Of a DNA stretch of 64,000 nt, positions 42,057-51,957 are shown in pieces. Position numbers and translations under genes: made by a program. The DNA lies in contig JAEWGR010000077.1 of assembly GCA_023388195.1 (NCBI GenBank), positions 1-64,000 of the forward strand, given 5' to 3'. The notes below the pieces were generated by a model. That model did no database searches. It was not told the DNA's origin and worked only from the letters and a program-made list of their open reading frames with translations. Origin of the DNA: Bacillota bacterium. Lineage in GTDB: Bacteria; Bacillota; Negativicutes; Sporomusales; Sporomusaceae. Numbering within the stretch: position 1 is the stretch's first letter; the number at the start of each line of letters is the position of its first letter.

Positions 42057-43304
42057 TTACGATGCTGCCGGTTTATCTGCTATTTTCTCTTCCTTAATTG
42101 GCAGATTCACAAGCGCGGCAAAAAGGGCAAGCACCATATCGGCATACCACATCCACTGATAGCTGCCGTCATGGGCCATGGCCAGTCCGCCCAGCCAGGC
42201 ACCCAGGAAACCGCCAATTTGATGTGTCAGCAGCGTTAGACCAAATAGTGTAGCGAGGTAGCGGGTACCAAAAAGCTTTCCCACCAGACCGGCTGTCGGC
42301 GGTACGGTAGCCAGCCAGGTGAAGCCCAGGCCGGCGGCAAATATGTAGAAGGTAAGCGGTGTCTTTGGGGCCAGCAGGTACATAACAATCATTACCGCCC
42401 GGCTGGCATACATGACCGCAAGTATATATTTCATGCGGTATCGTGTACCGATCGCCCCGGCCAGGAGGCTGCCGGCAATATTAAACAACCCGATAAGTGC
42501 CAGCGAAGCGGCAGAAACGCTGGCAGCATGGCCGCACAAAGAGACTTCGCCCGGCAGATGGGTCACCAAAAAAGCAACATGAAAACCACAGGTGAAAAAA
42601 CCGGCATGCAGGCATAAATAACTGGGGTTGCGCATGGCCTGACAAACTTGCTGGTATAAGCCTACAGCCGGTGCTTGAGCGGTGGCAGCCTGCAATGCTG
42701 CTGAAGAGCCACGACAAAGCACAGAAGCCAGGGGAATTGTCAGCAGGGTTGTCGCCGCCATCGTCAGGATAGCGGTGACCCAGCCCGACATACTGATGAT
42801 GGCCTGGAGTAAAGGGGCAAATACAAACTGTCCCAGCGATCCGCCGGCATTAATGAAACCGCCGGCAAAAGCGCGTTTGTCCACAGGCAGCTGCCCGGAT
42901 GTCGCGCCAATCAGCACTGAGAAACTGCCCGCCCCTGCCCCGGCGGCACTTAATATGCCCATGGTCAGAATGAGTGACCATTCGGACTGTACCAGCGGGG
43001 TTAACGCCAGCCCGGCAGCCAGCATAAACGTACCAAAAATAAGCACATGATAAGACCCTTTCTTATCGGCAATGGCGCCGAATATGGGCTGGGCCAGGCC
43101 CCACATAAACTGGCCGATGGCCAGGGCAAAACTTATGGAGACAATACCCAGGCCGGTTGCTGAATCCAGCGGGTTAACAAACAAACCTACCGACTGCCTG
43201 GCACCCATAGTAATCATTAATATAGCCGCCGCACTGAGCATCAGCAGCCACGCCGACCGAACCTGCTTCGATGTAGTCAGAATAATAGCCCCCTTCCATT
43301 GCAT
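42057..43304 (-). CDS. Major facilitator superfamily transporter
   Basis: A protein of up to 415 residues with twelve predicted transmembrane segments and the MFS loop-2 type motif (QPIFGAIADKKGSYHV). It resembles the MFS_1 and oxalate/formate-antiporter-like group. The start is uncertain: the ATG at 43304 has no ribosome-binding site, while GGAAGGGGG lies inside the frame just downstream, pointing to a rare non-ATG start near residue 7-10. The substrate is unknown. Confidence 0.82.
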   Translation of the reverse strand: MQWKGAIILTTSKQVRSAWLLMLSAAAILMITMGARQSVGLFVNPLDSATGLGIVSISFALAIGQFMWGLAQPIFGAIADKKGSYHVLIFGTFMLAAGLALTPLVQSEWSLILTMGILSAAGAGAGSFSVLIGATSGQLPVDKRAFAGGFINAGGSLGQFVFAPLLQAIISMSGWVTAILTMAATTLLTIPLASVLCRGSSAALQAATAQAPAVGLYQQVCQAMRNPSYLCLHAGFFTCGFHVAFLVTHLPGEVSLCGHAASVSAASLALIGLFNIAGSLLAGAIGTRYRMKYILAVMYASRAVMIVMYLLAPKTPLTFYIFAAGLGFTWLATVPPTAGLVGKLFGTRYLATLFGLTLLTHQIGGFLGAWLGGLAMAHDGSYQWMWYADMVLALFAALVNLPIKEEKIADKPAAS

Positions 43305-43412
43305 TAGGATTTCATTTATTCCATAGATTCTGTCAAAAGTCCTTGTTCAAACAGAACTGATTGGAAAAATACAAGGGGAACGGTTTTACTATACTTTTTG
43401 ACCACGTAAATA

Positions 43413-43438
43413 AAACCGCAGCCCCGATGCTGCGGTTT
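43413..43438 (-). terminator. Terminator of the MttB operon
   Basis: AAACCGCAGC and GCTGCGGTTT form a perfect stem with a CCCGAT loop, followed on the minus strand by TATTT. It ends the operon 18 bases past the mttB-like stop. Confidence 0.7.
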
Positions 43439-43456
43439 CATTCCGGAATATCCGTA

Positions 43457-44884
43457 TTACATTTGTTGTAAAGCTTCAAGATAGCTGGCAGCAATCCCCC
43501 GTTCAAGCAGGTATTTCACCAACTGCTGCTGAATTTCCGGAGCAAGCCCGGGCCGCCGGTAGGCAGCCAGCATCTTGTTCTTTTTGTCTGTTATTCGTGA
43601 TAAGAGTTCGTCCTCATTCCCTGCCACGCTTCCCCGTAAACTAATGTCAGGTATAAACGGTTCCTGCCGGCAATATCGCACAGTATGCCCAGTGGTGAGG
43701 AAGTGACCGGCAATTCCGACCTCATTGATAAGCTCCACGGCCAGCGTATTTTCATCAATTTTGACACCTGCCAAATAACGCCTGATCATACCGATTATTT
43801 CCAGATCAACAATAAATTTTTCGTACGACATGGAGGCGTAGCCATTCATAATGCCGGCGCTTTGAAAAATAAGATTGGTATTTGCCCGGTGCGTGGCCAA
43901 AAAGGTCAGCATACTCTCATAACCGGCCTGGACCGATAACCCTTTGGCGTCTGTCAGCGAACCGCCGCCGCGGCAGGGCAATCCATACGCTTTAGCCAGC
44001 CGTGCGGCATATTCGTAGCATAAAGCCCCTTCCGGCGAGCCGATGGCGATGCTGCCTGTTTTCATATCGGCGGTGGTAGTCTGCGATCCGTAAACGACAG
44101 GGGTTCCGGCCTGCAGCATTTGGGTCACCGCGATCCCGGCCAGCACCTCGGCATTGGTCAGCGCAATAGTACCTGCCAGGGTAACCGGGGCTGTGGTTCC
44201 CGCCATTGAACAGGCCGCAACAATAACCGGCTGGGAGTAGCTAGTGAAAACCAGCATAGTTTCCAGCATTTTCTTGTCAAACTGCAACGGCGTATTGGTA
44301 TTGACAATGGTAATCGCCCTGGGTCTTTGCGCCAGATCCTGCCTGCCAAAGATAATCGCCAGCATATCCATAATTGCCTGCACTTCTTCCATCGTACCGG
44401 TGCCGGTTACAATTCCTTTGTCCGAATATAAAACCGACGCATACAGCAAGACGGCTATACAATGCTGCATGCTCATATCCGCAGGCTGAACCAGATAACC
44501 GCCGTTTACTTTATAGAGCGCACTTTGCTGGTACAGCTTGAGGAACGTAATATAGTCGGTCATCGTTGCCGGACGTTTGCTTCCGTCACTTCCCGCTACA
44601 GCCGGTGAACCGCTTCCCGGACAACACTCCACGTGATCGCCGCCAACAACCATATCGTAGGCGGGATTACGCGCATACAGCGTAAACCTGGACGGAGCCT
44701 TGCCAACCCACTCAAGAATCTGCTCCCTGGTGAAATAAGCGGTTTGATCATAGACTCGTACACCTTGTTGCTGCAAAAGCTCAATAACTTTCGGATGATG
44801 AAATTTCATGCCGGTCTTCTCCAGGATTTGCATAGATGCTTCATGAATTTGCCGCAAGTCTGCTGCCATATGCTCTAGGTTCAT
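43457..44884 (-). CDS. MttB-family corrinoid methyltransferase (non-pyrrolysine)
   Basis: A 475-residue member of the trimethylamine methyltransferase superfamily. The frame is complete without an in-frame TAG, so it belongs to the non-pyrrolysine group that includes MtgB, MtpB and MtcB, which demethylate quaternary amines such as betaines. Visible features are MQILEKTGMKFHHPKVIELL at the N-terminus and LPCRGGGSLTDAKGLSVQAG and TANMGY-type barrel loops later. The ATG has AGGGGGAGTGTACCT upstream. It is the last gene of the sigma-54 operon. With a second MttB at 48423 it likely handles different methylation states of the same substrate. Confidence 0.87.
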   Translation of the reverse strand: MNLEHMAADLRQIHEASMQILEKTGMKFHHPKVIELLQQQGVRVYDQTAYFTREQILEWVGKAPSRFTLYARNPAYDMVVGGDHVECCPGSGSPAVAGSDGSKRPATMTDYITFLKLYQQSALYKVNGGYLVQPADMSMQHCIAVLLYASVLYSDKGIVTGTGTMEEVQAIMDMLAIIFGRQDLAQRPRAITIVNTNTPLQFDKKMLETMLVFTSYSQPVIVAACSMAGTTAPVTLAGTIALTNAEVLAGIAVTQMLQAGTPVVYGSQTTTADMKTGSIAIGSPEGALCYEYAARLAKAYGLPCRGGGSLTDAKGLSVQAGYESMLTFLATHRANTNLIFQSAGIMNGYASMSYEKFIVDLEIIGMIRRYLAGVKIDENTLAVELINEVGIAGHFLTTGHTVRYCRQEPFIPDISLRGSVAGNEDELLSRITDKKNKMLAAYRRPGLAPEIQQQLVKYLLERGIAASYLEALQQM

Positions 44885-45071
44885 AGGTACACTCCCCCTT
44901 TTTCTGGTTCCTTATATATGTATTGAATTATTACCTGCCGCTTACTTTCCACAGTAGACGCTGATAATAACTTCCCGGATTTCACCACATAATTGGCAAA
45001 ATCCGGGACTGCTGCTGTATTGAGGTTTATGAATAACCGTCAAGGTCAATTCCCGTTCTTATCACCTGTGT

Positions 45072-45923
45072 TTACGCCGGCAGCATGGCTTTTAACTTTC
45101 CGAGCTCGGCGTCCGGCATGCCGTAGCAATGCTCCTGGGCCGGAAACGTTCCCGCTTCCACTTCCGTTTTATACTGGTGCAGCGCTTCTAAAATAACGGC
45201 ATTCATATTCGCGTACTGCTTTACGAACTTAGGTACGAACCGGTCAAAGAAGCCGAGCATGTCATGCACGATCAACAATTGTCCGTCGCAGTGAAGGCCT
45301 GCGCCAATGCTGATGACCGGCACTTTGCTTTTTTCGGTAATCATTTGGGCCACTGCGGGCGGAATGGCTTCCAGCAGAATAGAACACACACCGGCCGCTT
45401 CCAGAATGGCGGCATCGGCAATGATCCGGGCGGCGGCCTCTGCCGACCGGCCCTGGGCTTTGAAACCGCCCAGGGCGGAAGTGGACTGCGGCGTAAGTCC
45501 TAAATGCCCCATAACGGGAATACCGGCATTGACAATGGCCTTTACGGCTTCGGCCACGACGGCACCGCCTTCCAGCTTAATGCCGTCTACCTGTGCTTCT
45601 TTCATGAACCGGCCGGCATTGCGGACCGCTTCCTGCACCGACACCTGGTAGGATAAAAACGGCATATCACCAATGACAAAGGCATTGGGTGCCCCCCGCC
45701 TGACCGCCGCCGCATGAACGACCATCATGTCCATGGTAACCGGTAAGGTGCCATCATAACCATAGACAGTCATGCCCAGAGAATCGCCGCACAGAATGAT
45801 GTCGATACCTGCTTTTTCTTCTAACAGCGCCATGGGGTAATCATAGCCGGTAATCATAGTAATTGGTTCTTTCCGAGCTTTCTTTTCCATTAAATAGGGA
45901 ATAGTTACTTTTGCTCTCGTCAT
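45072..45923 (-). CDS. panB: 3-methyl-2-oxobutanoate hydroxymethyltransferase (PanB-like)
   Basis: A 283-residue PanB. It shows ITMITGYDYPMALLEEKAGI, LCGDSLGMTVYGYDGTLPVT (metal site), FMKEAQVDGIKLEGG, MGHLGLTPQSTSALGGF and ISIGAGLHCDGQLLIVHDML. PanB uses methylene-THF to make ketopantoate. The location is odd: it sits inside an MttB methyl-transfer operon with no panC or panD, so it may instead use or release one-carbon units in the catabolic pathway. The ATG follows AAAGGGAGGCAGAGCT. Confidence 0.87.
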   Translation of the reverse strand: MTRAKVTIPYLMEKKARKEPITMITGYDYPMALLEEKAGIDIILCGDSLGMTVYGYDGTLPVTMDMMVVHAAAVRRGAPNAFVIGDMPFLSYQVSVQEAVRNAGRFMKEAQVDGIKLEGGAVVAEAVKAIVNAGIPVMGHLGLTPQSTSALGGFKAQGRSAEAAARIIADAAILEAAGVCSILLEAIPPAVAQMITEKSKVPVISIGAGLHCDGQLLIVHDMLGFFDRFVPKFVKQYANMNAVILEALHQYKTEVEAGTFPAQEHCYGMPDAELGKLKAMLPA

Positions 45924-45986
45924 AGCTCTGCCTCCCTTTATATAGTTATTGTCAAGCGAGTTTTTTGCCGGTGGCCGGTAGATAAC

Positions 45987-47321
45987 CTAAGCAAAGTTAG
46001 CCGGCTTAGCAGGTGTGCTGGCCTCACTCAGGGTTAAGGCTTTGGTTTCCGGTGCCCAGGCAATAGACACAATCGTGCCTACAACCAGGGTGCCGGTAAG
46101 CCAGAGCAGGGTATAGCTCATGCCCAGATTCGCGATACTCATCGGCAGCAGGAACGTGCCCACCGCTGCCCCCAGCCGGCTGGCGGCGGTAGCCAGGCCC
46201 ACGCCGGAAGAGCGGACATCAGTGGGGAAGCTTTCGGCCGGAAAAACCCCTACCAGATTGGATACGGCCGACATGACCAGGGTAAAGGCCGCAAACGTAA
46301 CTACCATCAGGGTTTTTGCAGTTGCTGGCAGCAGCCCTAAAGCCAGCAGGGAGATGGCCAGAAAAATGAAGGAGTTGATGAGAAAACCGCGCCGCGAAAA
46401 CTGTATAGTCCACCAAATACCGACAAAAGCGCCAACAATCAACAAGGCATTCAGCAGCATGTTAGTGGTGAAATTTTCTGCCAGGCCCATTGTTTTCAAG
46501 ATATCCGGCAAGAAGGTATAGATAGCAAAATAAGGAATAACAAGACACATAAAAAAGATGCAGTTAAACAGAGTACGGGTAATCAGCCTGCGGCTGAATA
46601 AGTCAATAAACCTGCCGCTATCTTGGGCCGGTGGCTTTTCGTCCAACACAACATTGGGGCCCAGATACTTGTTGACGATTGCCTGCGCTTCCTCGATACG
46701 GCCCTGCCGCAACAGCCAGCGCGGTGATTCGGGGCTACCAATCCGTAATAGGATAACGAACACGGCCAGGGGGAATGCCGATACCAGCAGCCAACGCCAG
46801 GAGTCAGCCAGGGTATTTTGCAAAAACAAACCCAAGAAGCTGGCCAAAACATAACCAAATGTCCAAATGACACTAAAGGAGCCCAGGATGGCACCACGAT
46901 GCTTGCGCGGTAAAAATTCCGCCAGCATGGTATGGCCGACGCTGTAATCCCCGCCCAGGCCAATGCCGATTAAAATTCGCAAGAAAAACAGCTGCTCCGG
47001 GGTTTGCACAAAAAACTGCAGCACGGTGGCGACGGCGATGAGAACAAAATTGAGCATAAATATTTTTTGCCGGCCAAAGTAGTCCGAGACCCAGCCAAGG
47101 ATCAGGCTGCCGAGAAACAAACCTATTAAAGCCGAGCTGCCGATCAGCCCCTGCCATAATGGAGAAAGCCCCATCTGGGGGGTGATTACTGTGAGGGCGA
47201 TACCGATGACCCCCAGGGAAAAACCATCGGTGAAGTGGGCGGCAAAGGTAATCCCCGTCATCTTTACATGAAATTTATTCAAGGGAACATCGTCAAACTT
47301 TATTACGCTGCCCGTATTCAT
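45987..47321 (-). CDS. MFS transporter (sugar/aromatic-acid symporter type)
   Basis: A 444-residue twelve-helix MFS protein. The loop-2 motif GWVSDYFGRQK and SPRWLLRQGRIEEAQAIV after helix 6 are typical of the sugar-porter and AAHS-like group. The ATG follows GCGAGGAGGTTAGAGA. It lies within the MttB operon, so it is likely the uptake system for the methylated substrate. Confidence 0.87.
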   Translation of the reverse strand: MNTGSVIKFDDVPLNKFHVKMTGITFAAHFTDGFSLGVIGIALTVITPQMGLSPLWQGLIGSSALIGLFLGSLILGWVSDYFGRQKIFMLNFVLIAVATVLQFFVQTPEQLFFLRILIGIGLGGDYSVGHTMLAEFLPRKHRGAILGSFSVIWTFGYVLASFLGLFLQNTLADSWRWLLVSAFPLAVFVILLRIGSPESPRWLLRQGRIEEAQAIVNKYLGPNVVLDEKPPAQDSGRFIDLFSRRLITRTLFNCIFFMCLVIPYFAIYTFLPDILKTMGLAENFTTNMLLNALLIVGAFVGIWWTIQFSRRGFLINSFIFLAISLLALGLLPATAKTLMVVTFAAFTLVMSAVSNLVGVFPAESFPTDVRSSGVGLATAASRLGAAVGTFLLPMSIANLGMSYTLLWLTGTLVVGTIVSIAWAPETKALTLSEASTPAKPANFA

Positions 47322-47507
47322 TCTCTAACCTCCTCGCGTATTTTCAGGAAAAACATAGTGCTGATTTACGATAGTCGGCCCGATAAAGCTACTTACTGTG
47401 TAAGAACAATAATAGTATAAACTATACATAATTATCATTCAATTCAGAATTTTAATCTTAAACTACTGCCTGCTTGCCGCAATATCCCTCCTAAGAAATG
47501 CCAGCGA

Positions 47508-48299
47508 TCAGACATGCCCGTAATAATCCCGGTGCGCCACCACCGAAAAAGCATAGTCCAGCAGCGTCCCCCAGTCAAACACCGGCAGATCGACAGCCCG
47601 CTGAATGGCCCGGGCAAACGGCTGCATACCGGTACATTCCAGCATAAGGGCGCCAATTGCGGGATTTTTTTGGACAAACCCGGCGGCCATAGCCACCATC
47701 TGCTGCTCGGCTTTATCATAATAAGCCTCCGGGCATTCCGGCCGTTTCAATGGATTCCATAAATTATCGAACTCGGTGCAGCCATATTCATCCTGTGCGC
47801 CGGCAATTACGTAGCTGCTGCCTGGCGTAATCCCCACATTCTGTAAGTGTGCATCGCTTAAAAACTGTTTTTGTGCACAAATAATGCCTACCGTTTTCTG
47901 CGGGCTGATAACCTGCTGAATAAAGGGGACCTGCAGCAGACTGGACATAAACACCGGCACGTCTACAGCCATCGCCACATCTTGCTGGAAGAAGGCAAAA
48001 TAACCGCATTCGGCGGCAATTGCCCGGCAGCCCAGCCGCTCCAGCCGTTGGGCCGCAGTAATGACAGCCTCACGGCATTGGGCCGGATTACGGTCGTAGA
48101 CCAGCGTCTGATTCGTTACGCCTGCGGCAATCTCATACTGGATCGGATACGGAAAAGCGCTGGCATTGCGCACATCACCGGGAAACCCGGGGTATGCGTC
48201 ATTTAACAGGATAATACCTAACCCCATGCCATAACACACATGGTTTTTGCGGGTCTTAATATGATTGATGCCCCCATCACGGTTTTGCCAAAAAATCAT
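47508..48299 (-). CDS. Aspartate/glutamate racemase-family protein
   Basis: A 263-residue protein with the Asp/Glu/hydantoin racemase pattern. One catalytic-type cysteine is in AIAAECGYFAFFQ and a second in LMLECTGMQPFARAI. The start at 48299 has AAAGGAGGAATCGGGCG upstream; the longer frame to 48401 lacks one. In this operon it may convert a D- or L-amino-acid part of the substrate. The family also contains maleate isomerases and decarboxylases. Confidence 0.72.
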   Translation of the reverse strand: MIFWQNRDGGINHIKTRKNHVCYGMGLGIILLNDAYPGFPGDVRNASAFPYPIQYEIAAGVTNQTLVYDRNPAQCREAVITAAQRLERLGCRAIAAECGYFAFFQQDVAMAVDVPVFMSSLLQVPFIQQVISPQKTVGIICAQKQFLSDAHLQNVGITPGSSYVIAGAQDEYGCTEFDNLWNPLKRPECPEAYYDKAEQQMVAMAAGFVQKNPAIGALMLECTGMQPFARAIQRAVDLPVFDWGTLLDYAFSVVAHRDYYGHV

Positions 48300-48422
48300 C
48301 GCCCGATTCCTCCTTTTACCCATTATGCTAATAGAACAGCAGGCTTGGCGGCTGGATTTACACCAGGATCCGGCCTGCCGGCAAACCCTGGTTATCCTCA
48401 CAGCCTCTACTCTGCCGGCTTG

Positions 48423-49847
48423 TTATAAGCCGAGCTTCTGCTCCCACTTTGCCAATATCTGCAATACCGAAGCAGCCGGCCGGGGAACCTCGTGCTGTTC
48501 CAGAATAGCTTTGATTTTGTCTTTAATCTTGCCGCTGACTTCGGAAAAATCGGGATTATTCATCTTGCGGCTGAACAGGCTGGGATACCAGATCTGGCGG
48601 AAATTGCGGTTAGTATGGGTCTCTCCCAGGTAATGCCCGCCCGGGCCTACTTGCTCAATTACTGCTAAGGCAAAATCGTCCTCCGTTACCTCAATGCCGG
48701 CGGTATAGTGCTTTAAGCCTTCAATAATTTCGTCAGCCAGTACCACTAATTCCGGCGACACGCTTTTACAATGATCCATTACGCCTACATCATGGATGAT
48801 ATGGGCTTTGCTCAATAAGGTAGAGAAAATCTCGATAGCCGCTTCCGCTACAGCCTGTTCGTCAATAACCCTGGCGTCGGAACAGCCGGCCGTGCCATAG
48901 AAAGGCAGGCCGTAATGGGCTGCCAAATCTGCCATGGCGGCAATATTAAGATGAAACTCCGGTGCCGCGTAACTGCCGACACTTGTCCGCATATCGAAAA
49001 CTGACGGCATAGCACCGTAAATAAAGGGCGCGCCTGGACTGACCAATTGGCTGAGCACCAGGCCGGCCAGGACTTCCGCGTTGCACTGGGCCAGAGTGGC
49101 TGCCTTGCTCATCGGCGAGGTGCCGCCCATCATACAATAAGGCATATACACAAAGGGGATGCGGTTTTCCGCACTGATCCAGATTTTTTCTGTGCTTTCC
49201 AGCGGATGCGTCAGCGGCGGAATCGGTTCACAGTAGTTGAAGATGAAGGGTTTGGCCTGTAATTTGTCCAGTCCGCCGGCGATTTCAGCCGCAATGGCAA
49301 TTATATCCCGCAGCGACTCCACATCATTGCTGGAAAAATTAATTGTTTTGCTGAAGTGCTTAACTGTTTCAATAAAAGTACTTTGCGTCTGTACCTTGGG
49401 GTCGACATCGGCTGTCATCCCCACAGATAGCACAAAGTGAATATTAGGCAGATAATCAGCCACTTTACACATCATGGCGATATCTTCTTTCAGAAATTTA
49501 CGCACCGAACCGGTACAGGGATCAACAAGCTCCAACTGGTCCGCATGGGTGCCGAAATAAGCCCGGTTTTCCCGGTTGATTACCATGGCCGGCTGCCCAT
49601 CCCGGGTATACAGGGTTATTTCCTTGGGTGCGCTGTGCAGCGCCTGCCCGACCAGTTTGCCCGGAAAACGCACCAGACCGTCGGCTCCCAGCTCCGCACC
49701 GTTGCCCAGCAGCAGCCTTACGGCGCGCTCCCCGGTTATCTTCATCCCGACATGCTCCAGGATGTACATGCTTTTTTCATGAATTTTATCAATTTTGCCC
49801 TGATTTAGAACGGAAAATCCAATATTCCTTGCCATCGGCTTAATCAT
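48423..49847 (-). CDS. MttB-family corrinoid methyltransferase (non-pyrrolysine), second paralogue
   Basis: A 474-residue paralogue of the gene at 43457, again without an in-frame TAG. It has KSMYILEHVGMKITGERAVRLL at the start, FGTHADQLELVDPCTGSVR, and GLPFYGTAGCSDARVIDEQA. The ATG has CGGGGGAAAGGAATG about 8 bases upstream. It lies just upstream of the racemase gene and behind the opine dehydrogenase gene. Probably the first substrate:corrinoid methyltransferase of the operon. Confidence 0.88.
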   Translation of the reverse strand: MIKPMARNIGFSVLNQGKIDKIHEKSMYILEHVGMKITGERAVRLLLGNGAELGADGLVRFPGKLVGQALHSAPKEITLYTRDGQPAMVINRENRAYFGTHADQLELVDPCTGSVRKFLKEDIAMMCKVADYLPNIHFVLSVGMTADVDPKVQTQSTFIETVKHFSKTINFSSNDVESLRDIIAIAAEIAGGLDKLQAKPFIFNYCEPIPPLTHPLESTEKIWISAENRIPFVYMPYCMMGGTSPMSKAATLAQCNAEVLAGLVLSQLVSPGAPFIYGAMPSVFDMRTSVGSYAAPEFHLNIAAMADLAAHYGLPFYGTAGCSDARVIDEQAVAEAAIEIFSTLLSKAHIIHDVGVMDHCKSVSPELVVLADEIIEGLKHYTAGIEVTEDDFALAVIEQVGPGGHYLGETHTNRNFRQIWYPSLFSRKMNNPDFSEVSGKIKDKIKAILEQHEVPRPAASVLQILAKWEQKLGL

Positions 49848-49887
49848 TGTTTGTCACATTCCTTTCCCCCGGCGACCGCATACGTAA

Positions 49888-51111
49888 TTATTTGGCCTTG
49901 TAGGTTCCCTCGCGCAGATAGGCATTCATTTCAGCCTTGTTCATATGACCGATCCCCAGGTAATCCAGCGTATAGCCCAGTCGATAGAAATCCCGGTTCA
50001 ACATAGCTGAGGCCAGATTAATCATCGAGTCAATCACCGGTGTACTCACCCCGAATTTTTTACCTAACTCATGATATACATGGCAGCCTACGGGAATATC
50101 CTCCGTAATATATCTGTTTTCCATGGTGAACGGACCGGTACCGAACTGGATGGGGTCCTGCTGGTCAAACGGAATTACATAATCCTCGCCCATGTATTCG
50201 GCGCCCAGCACGTTTTCCCGGGAAAAGAACTGTTCTTTGCGATAAGGCTGGATACCAACCCCCATAGCGGCGGCCAAAGCGTATTCTTCCTGATAGAAGG
50301 CATATTGCACCGCCGAAATTGACGGGCAATAGGCATGGGAATAAATACTATACTGGTATTTGTCTTCGCCAAAAATCACGCCGTAGTTCTCCATGACCCC
50401 CACACCCAGAATGGTCCCCGGACAATGCAGTACCGGATTCACATTGCTGAAGCCGGTGTCCATTACCGTATCGCCGGCCACAGCGCCTTGCCCCCTGGTC
50501 ACCGCGTCCATCGAAGGCAGATACCTGGCGCTGGCGAGAAAGTCACCCGTATCACTGGCTGGCAAAGCCGCACCGCGCAGTGTAATAGCCCGGTAATAAA
50601 CACGGATTTTGGGTAAAATCACGCCCCCTTTGATTTCGACCCGGCTGCCATAGGTGGAACTGGACCAGCCGCCGATAATAACTTTTTTGTCGCAGCCCGC
50701 TTCCCGCATCATCTTTCTTAGCACCAACGAGCCATAATTATCCGGAAAAATATGAATGACCATACCATCTTCCAAGGCAGGTATCAGTTTTTCAAAAAAC
50801 GGCCGGTGACCGGCACACGGCGTAGCCACAACCACCAGGCCGGCCCCTTTCACGGCCGCCGCCACATCGGTGGTCACCATTTCCATCCGGGCCGTGCCCT
50901 GCCGTTCAAAACCATATAAATTCAATTGATCACCAAAAAATTTGATGCCTGTTTCCTCAATGCCGAATAATGTTTTCCCGGCAAACGGCGGCAAGTCGCA
51001 AATCCGGACGCTGGCCCCGCCCAATGCGCAATCGCCGGCAATTGCCTTGCCCACTGCCCCGGCGCCCAGTATGGCGATCGGCTTGCCTTGCAGATAATCC
51101 ATGGTTTCCAT
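49888..51111 (-). CDS. Octopine/nopaline-type (opine) dehydrogenase
   Basis: A 407-residue NAD(P)-dependent dehydrogenase. An N-terminal Rossmann fold (AILGAGAVGKAIAGDCALGG) is followed by the Octopine_DH domain (GVGVMENYGVIFGED, YSHAYCPSISAVQYAFYQ). Opine dehydrogenases oxidise secondary amine dicarboxylates to an amino acid and a keto acid. I chose the ATG at 51111 (GAGGAGGCCATGACA upstream). Its position between MttB and the methyl-THF transferase suggests that the demethylated product is an opine-like secondary amine. Confidence 0.82.
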   Translation of the reverse strand: METMDYLQGKPIAILGAGAVGKAIAGDCALGGASVRICDLPPFAGKTLFGIEETGIKFFGDQLNLYGFERQGTARMEMVTTDVAAAVKGAGLVVVATPCAGHRPFFEKLIPALEDGMVIHIFPDNYGSLVLRKMMREAGCDKKVIIGGWSSSTYGSRVEIKGGVILPKIRVYYRAITLRGAALPASDTGDFLASARYLPSMDAVTRGQGAVAGDTVMDTGFSNVNPVLHCPGTILGVGVMENYGVIFGEDKYQYSIYSHAYCPSISAVQYAFYQEEYALAAAMGVGIQPYRKEQFFSRENVLGAEYMGEDYVIPFDQQDPIQFGTGPFTMENRYITEDIPVGCHVYHELGKKFGVSTPVIDSMINLASAMLNRDFYRLGYTLDYLGIGHMNKAEMNAYLREGTYKAK

Positions 51112-51142
51112 TGTCATGGCCTCCTCAACTTTTTGTTATAAA

Positions 51143-51943
51143 TTAGGCCGGATACAAGCCCCGGCGGTGAGCCTTAATGTAGCCCATACAAAACTCATCC
51201 TGCCCCAACAGCATTTTGGCGGCATAAATGAGTCCCATCATGTCCTTGTCGGTTGGATTCAGAATATAGCCGTCCATCCCGGCCGCCATGGTTTGGGCTA
51301 CAAACAGCCGGTTTAAATATTTACGATTAGGCAGCCCATAGGAAATATTGCTCAAACCGCACATAAAGTGTACTGCCGGGTACTGGGCCTTAATCAACCG
51401 TATGCTTTCCAGCACCTCGAAACCGGCTGTAGCCACACTGCTGACCGGCTTGACCAACGGATCAAAGTAGATGTCGTCAGCCCTGACACCGGCAGCCGTC
51501 AGCCGGGCGTGCAGGTCCCTCGCCACCCGCATGCGGTCGGCTGCCGTATCCGGCATGCCGCGGTCGTCCATACACAAAGCCACGACTTTAGCCCTATATT
51601 GCTGCACAAGCGGAATGACGGCGTCAAAACGCGCCCCCTCGGCAGTTATCGAATTGATCATCGGGGTGCCATGCTTTGCCAAAGCCAGGCCGGCCGCCAG
51701 GGCCTGCGGATTAGGACTGTCAATACATAAGGGAACTTGTACTGCGTCCTGAATCGTATTGATCAGCCAGCACATATTCTCAATTTCATTAAAAACCTTA
51801 TTGCCGCAATTAACATCTATATAATCGGCCCCGGCTTCGGCCTGTTCCCGGGCCACCTGCTGGATAAAGCGGGCATCTTTGTTATCTACCGCTTCGCCGA
51901 CCGCCTTGCGGCTGGTATTAATTAATTCACCTACGATTACCAA
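51143..51943 (-). CDS. Methyl-THF:corrinoid methyltransferase (DHPS-family, MtgA/MtvA-like)
   Basis: A 266-residue dihydropteroate-synthase-fold protein that moves the methyl group from the corrinoid carrier to tetrahydrofolate. VGELINTSRKAVGEAV, GADYIDVNCG, LCIDSPNPQALAAGL and FMCGLSNISYGLPNRKYLN are the pterin-site segments. Start TTG at 51943 follows TGGGGGAATCACG. It partners with the corrinoid gene 15 bases upstream on the transcript and links MttB chemistry to the Wood-Ljungdahl pathway. Confidence 0.9.
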   Translation of the reverse strand: MVIVGELINTSRKAVGEAVDNKDARFIQQVAREQAEAGADYIDVNCGNKVFNEIENMCWLINTIQDAVQVPLCIDSPNPQALAAGLALAKHGTPMINSITAEGARFDAVIPLVQQYRAKVVALCMDDRGMPDTAADRMRVARDLHARLTAAGVRADDIYFDPLVKPVSSVATAGFEVLESIRLIKAQYPAVHFMCGLSNISYGLPNRKYLNRLFVAQTMAAGMDGYILNPTDKDMMGLIYAAKMLLGQDEFCMGYIKAHRRGLYPA

Positions 51944-51957
51944 CGTGATTCCCCCAG

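Noticed and set aside
43457..49847. Pyrrolysine-containing MttB
   Set aside because: Both MttB-like frames are complete without an in-frame TAG.
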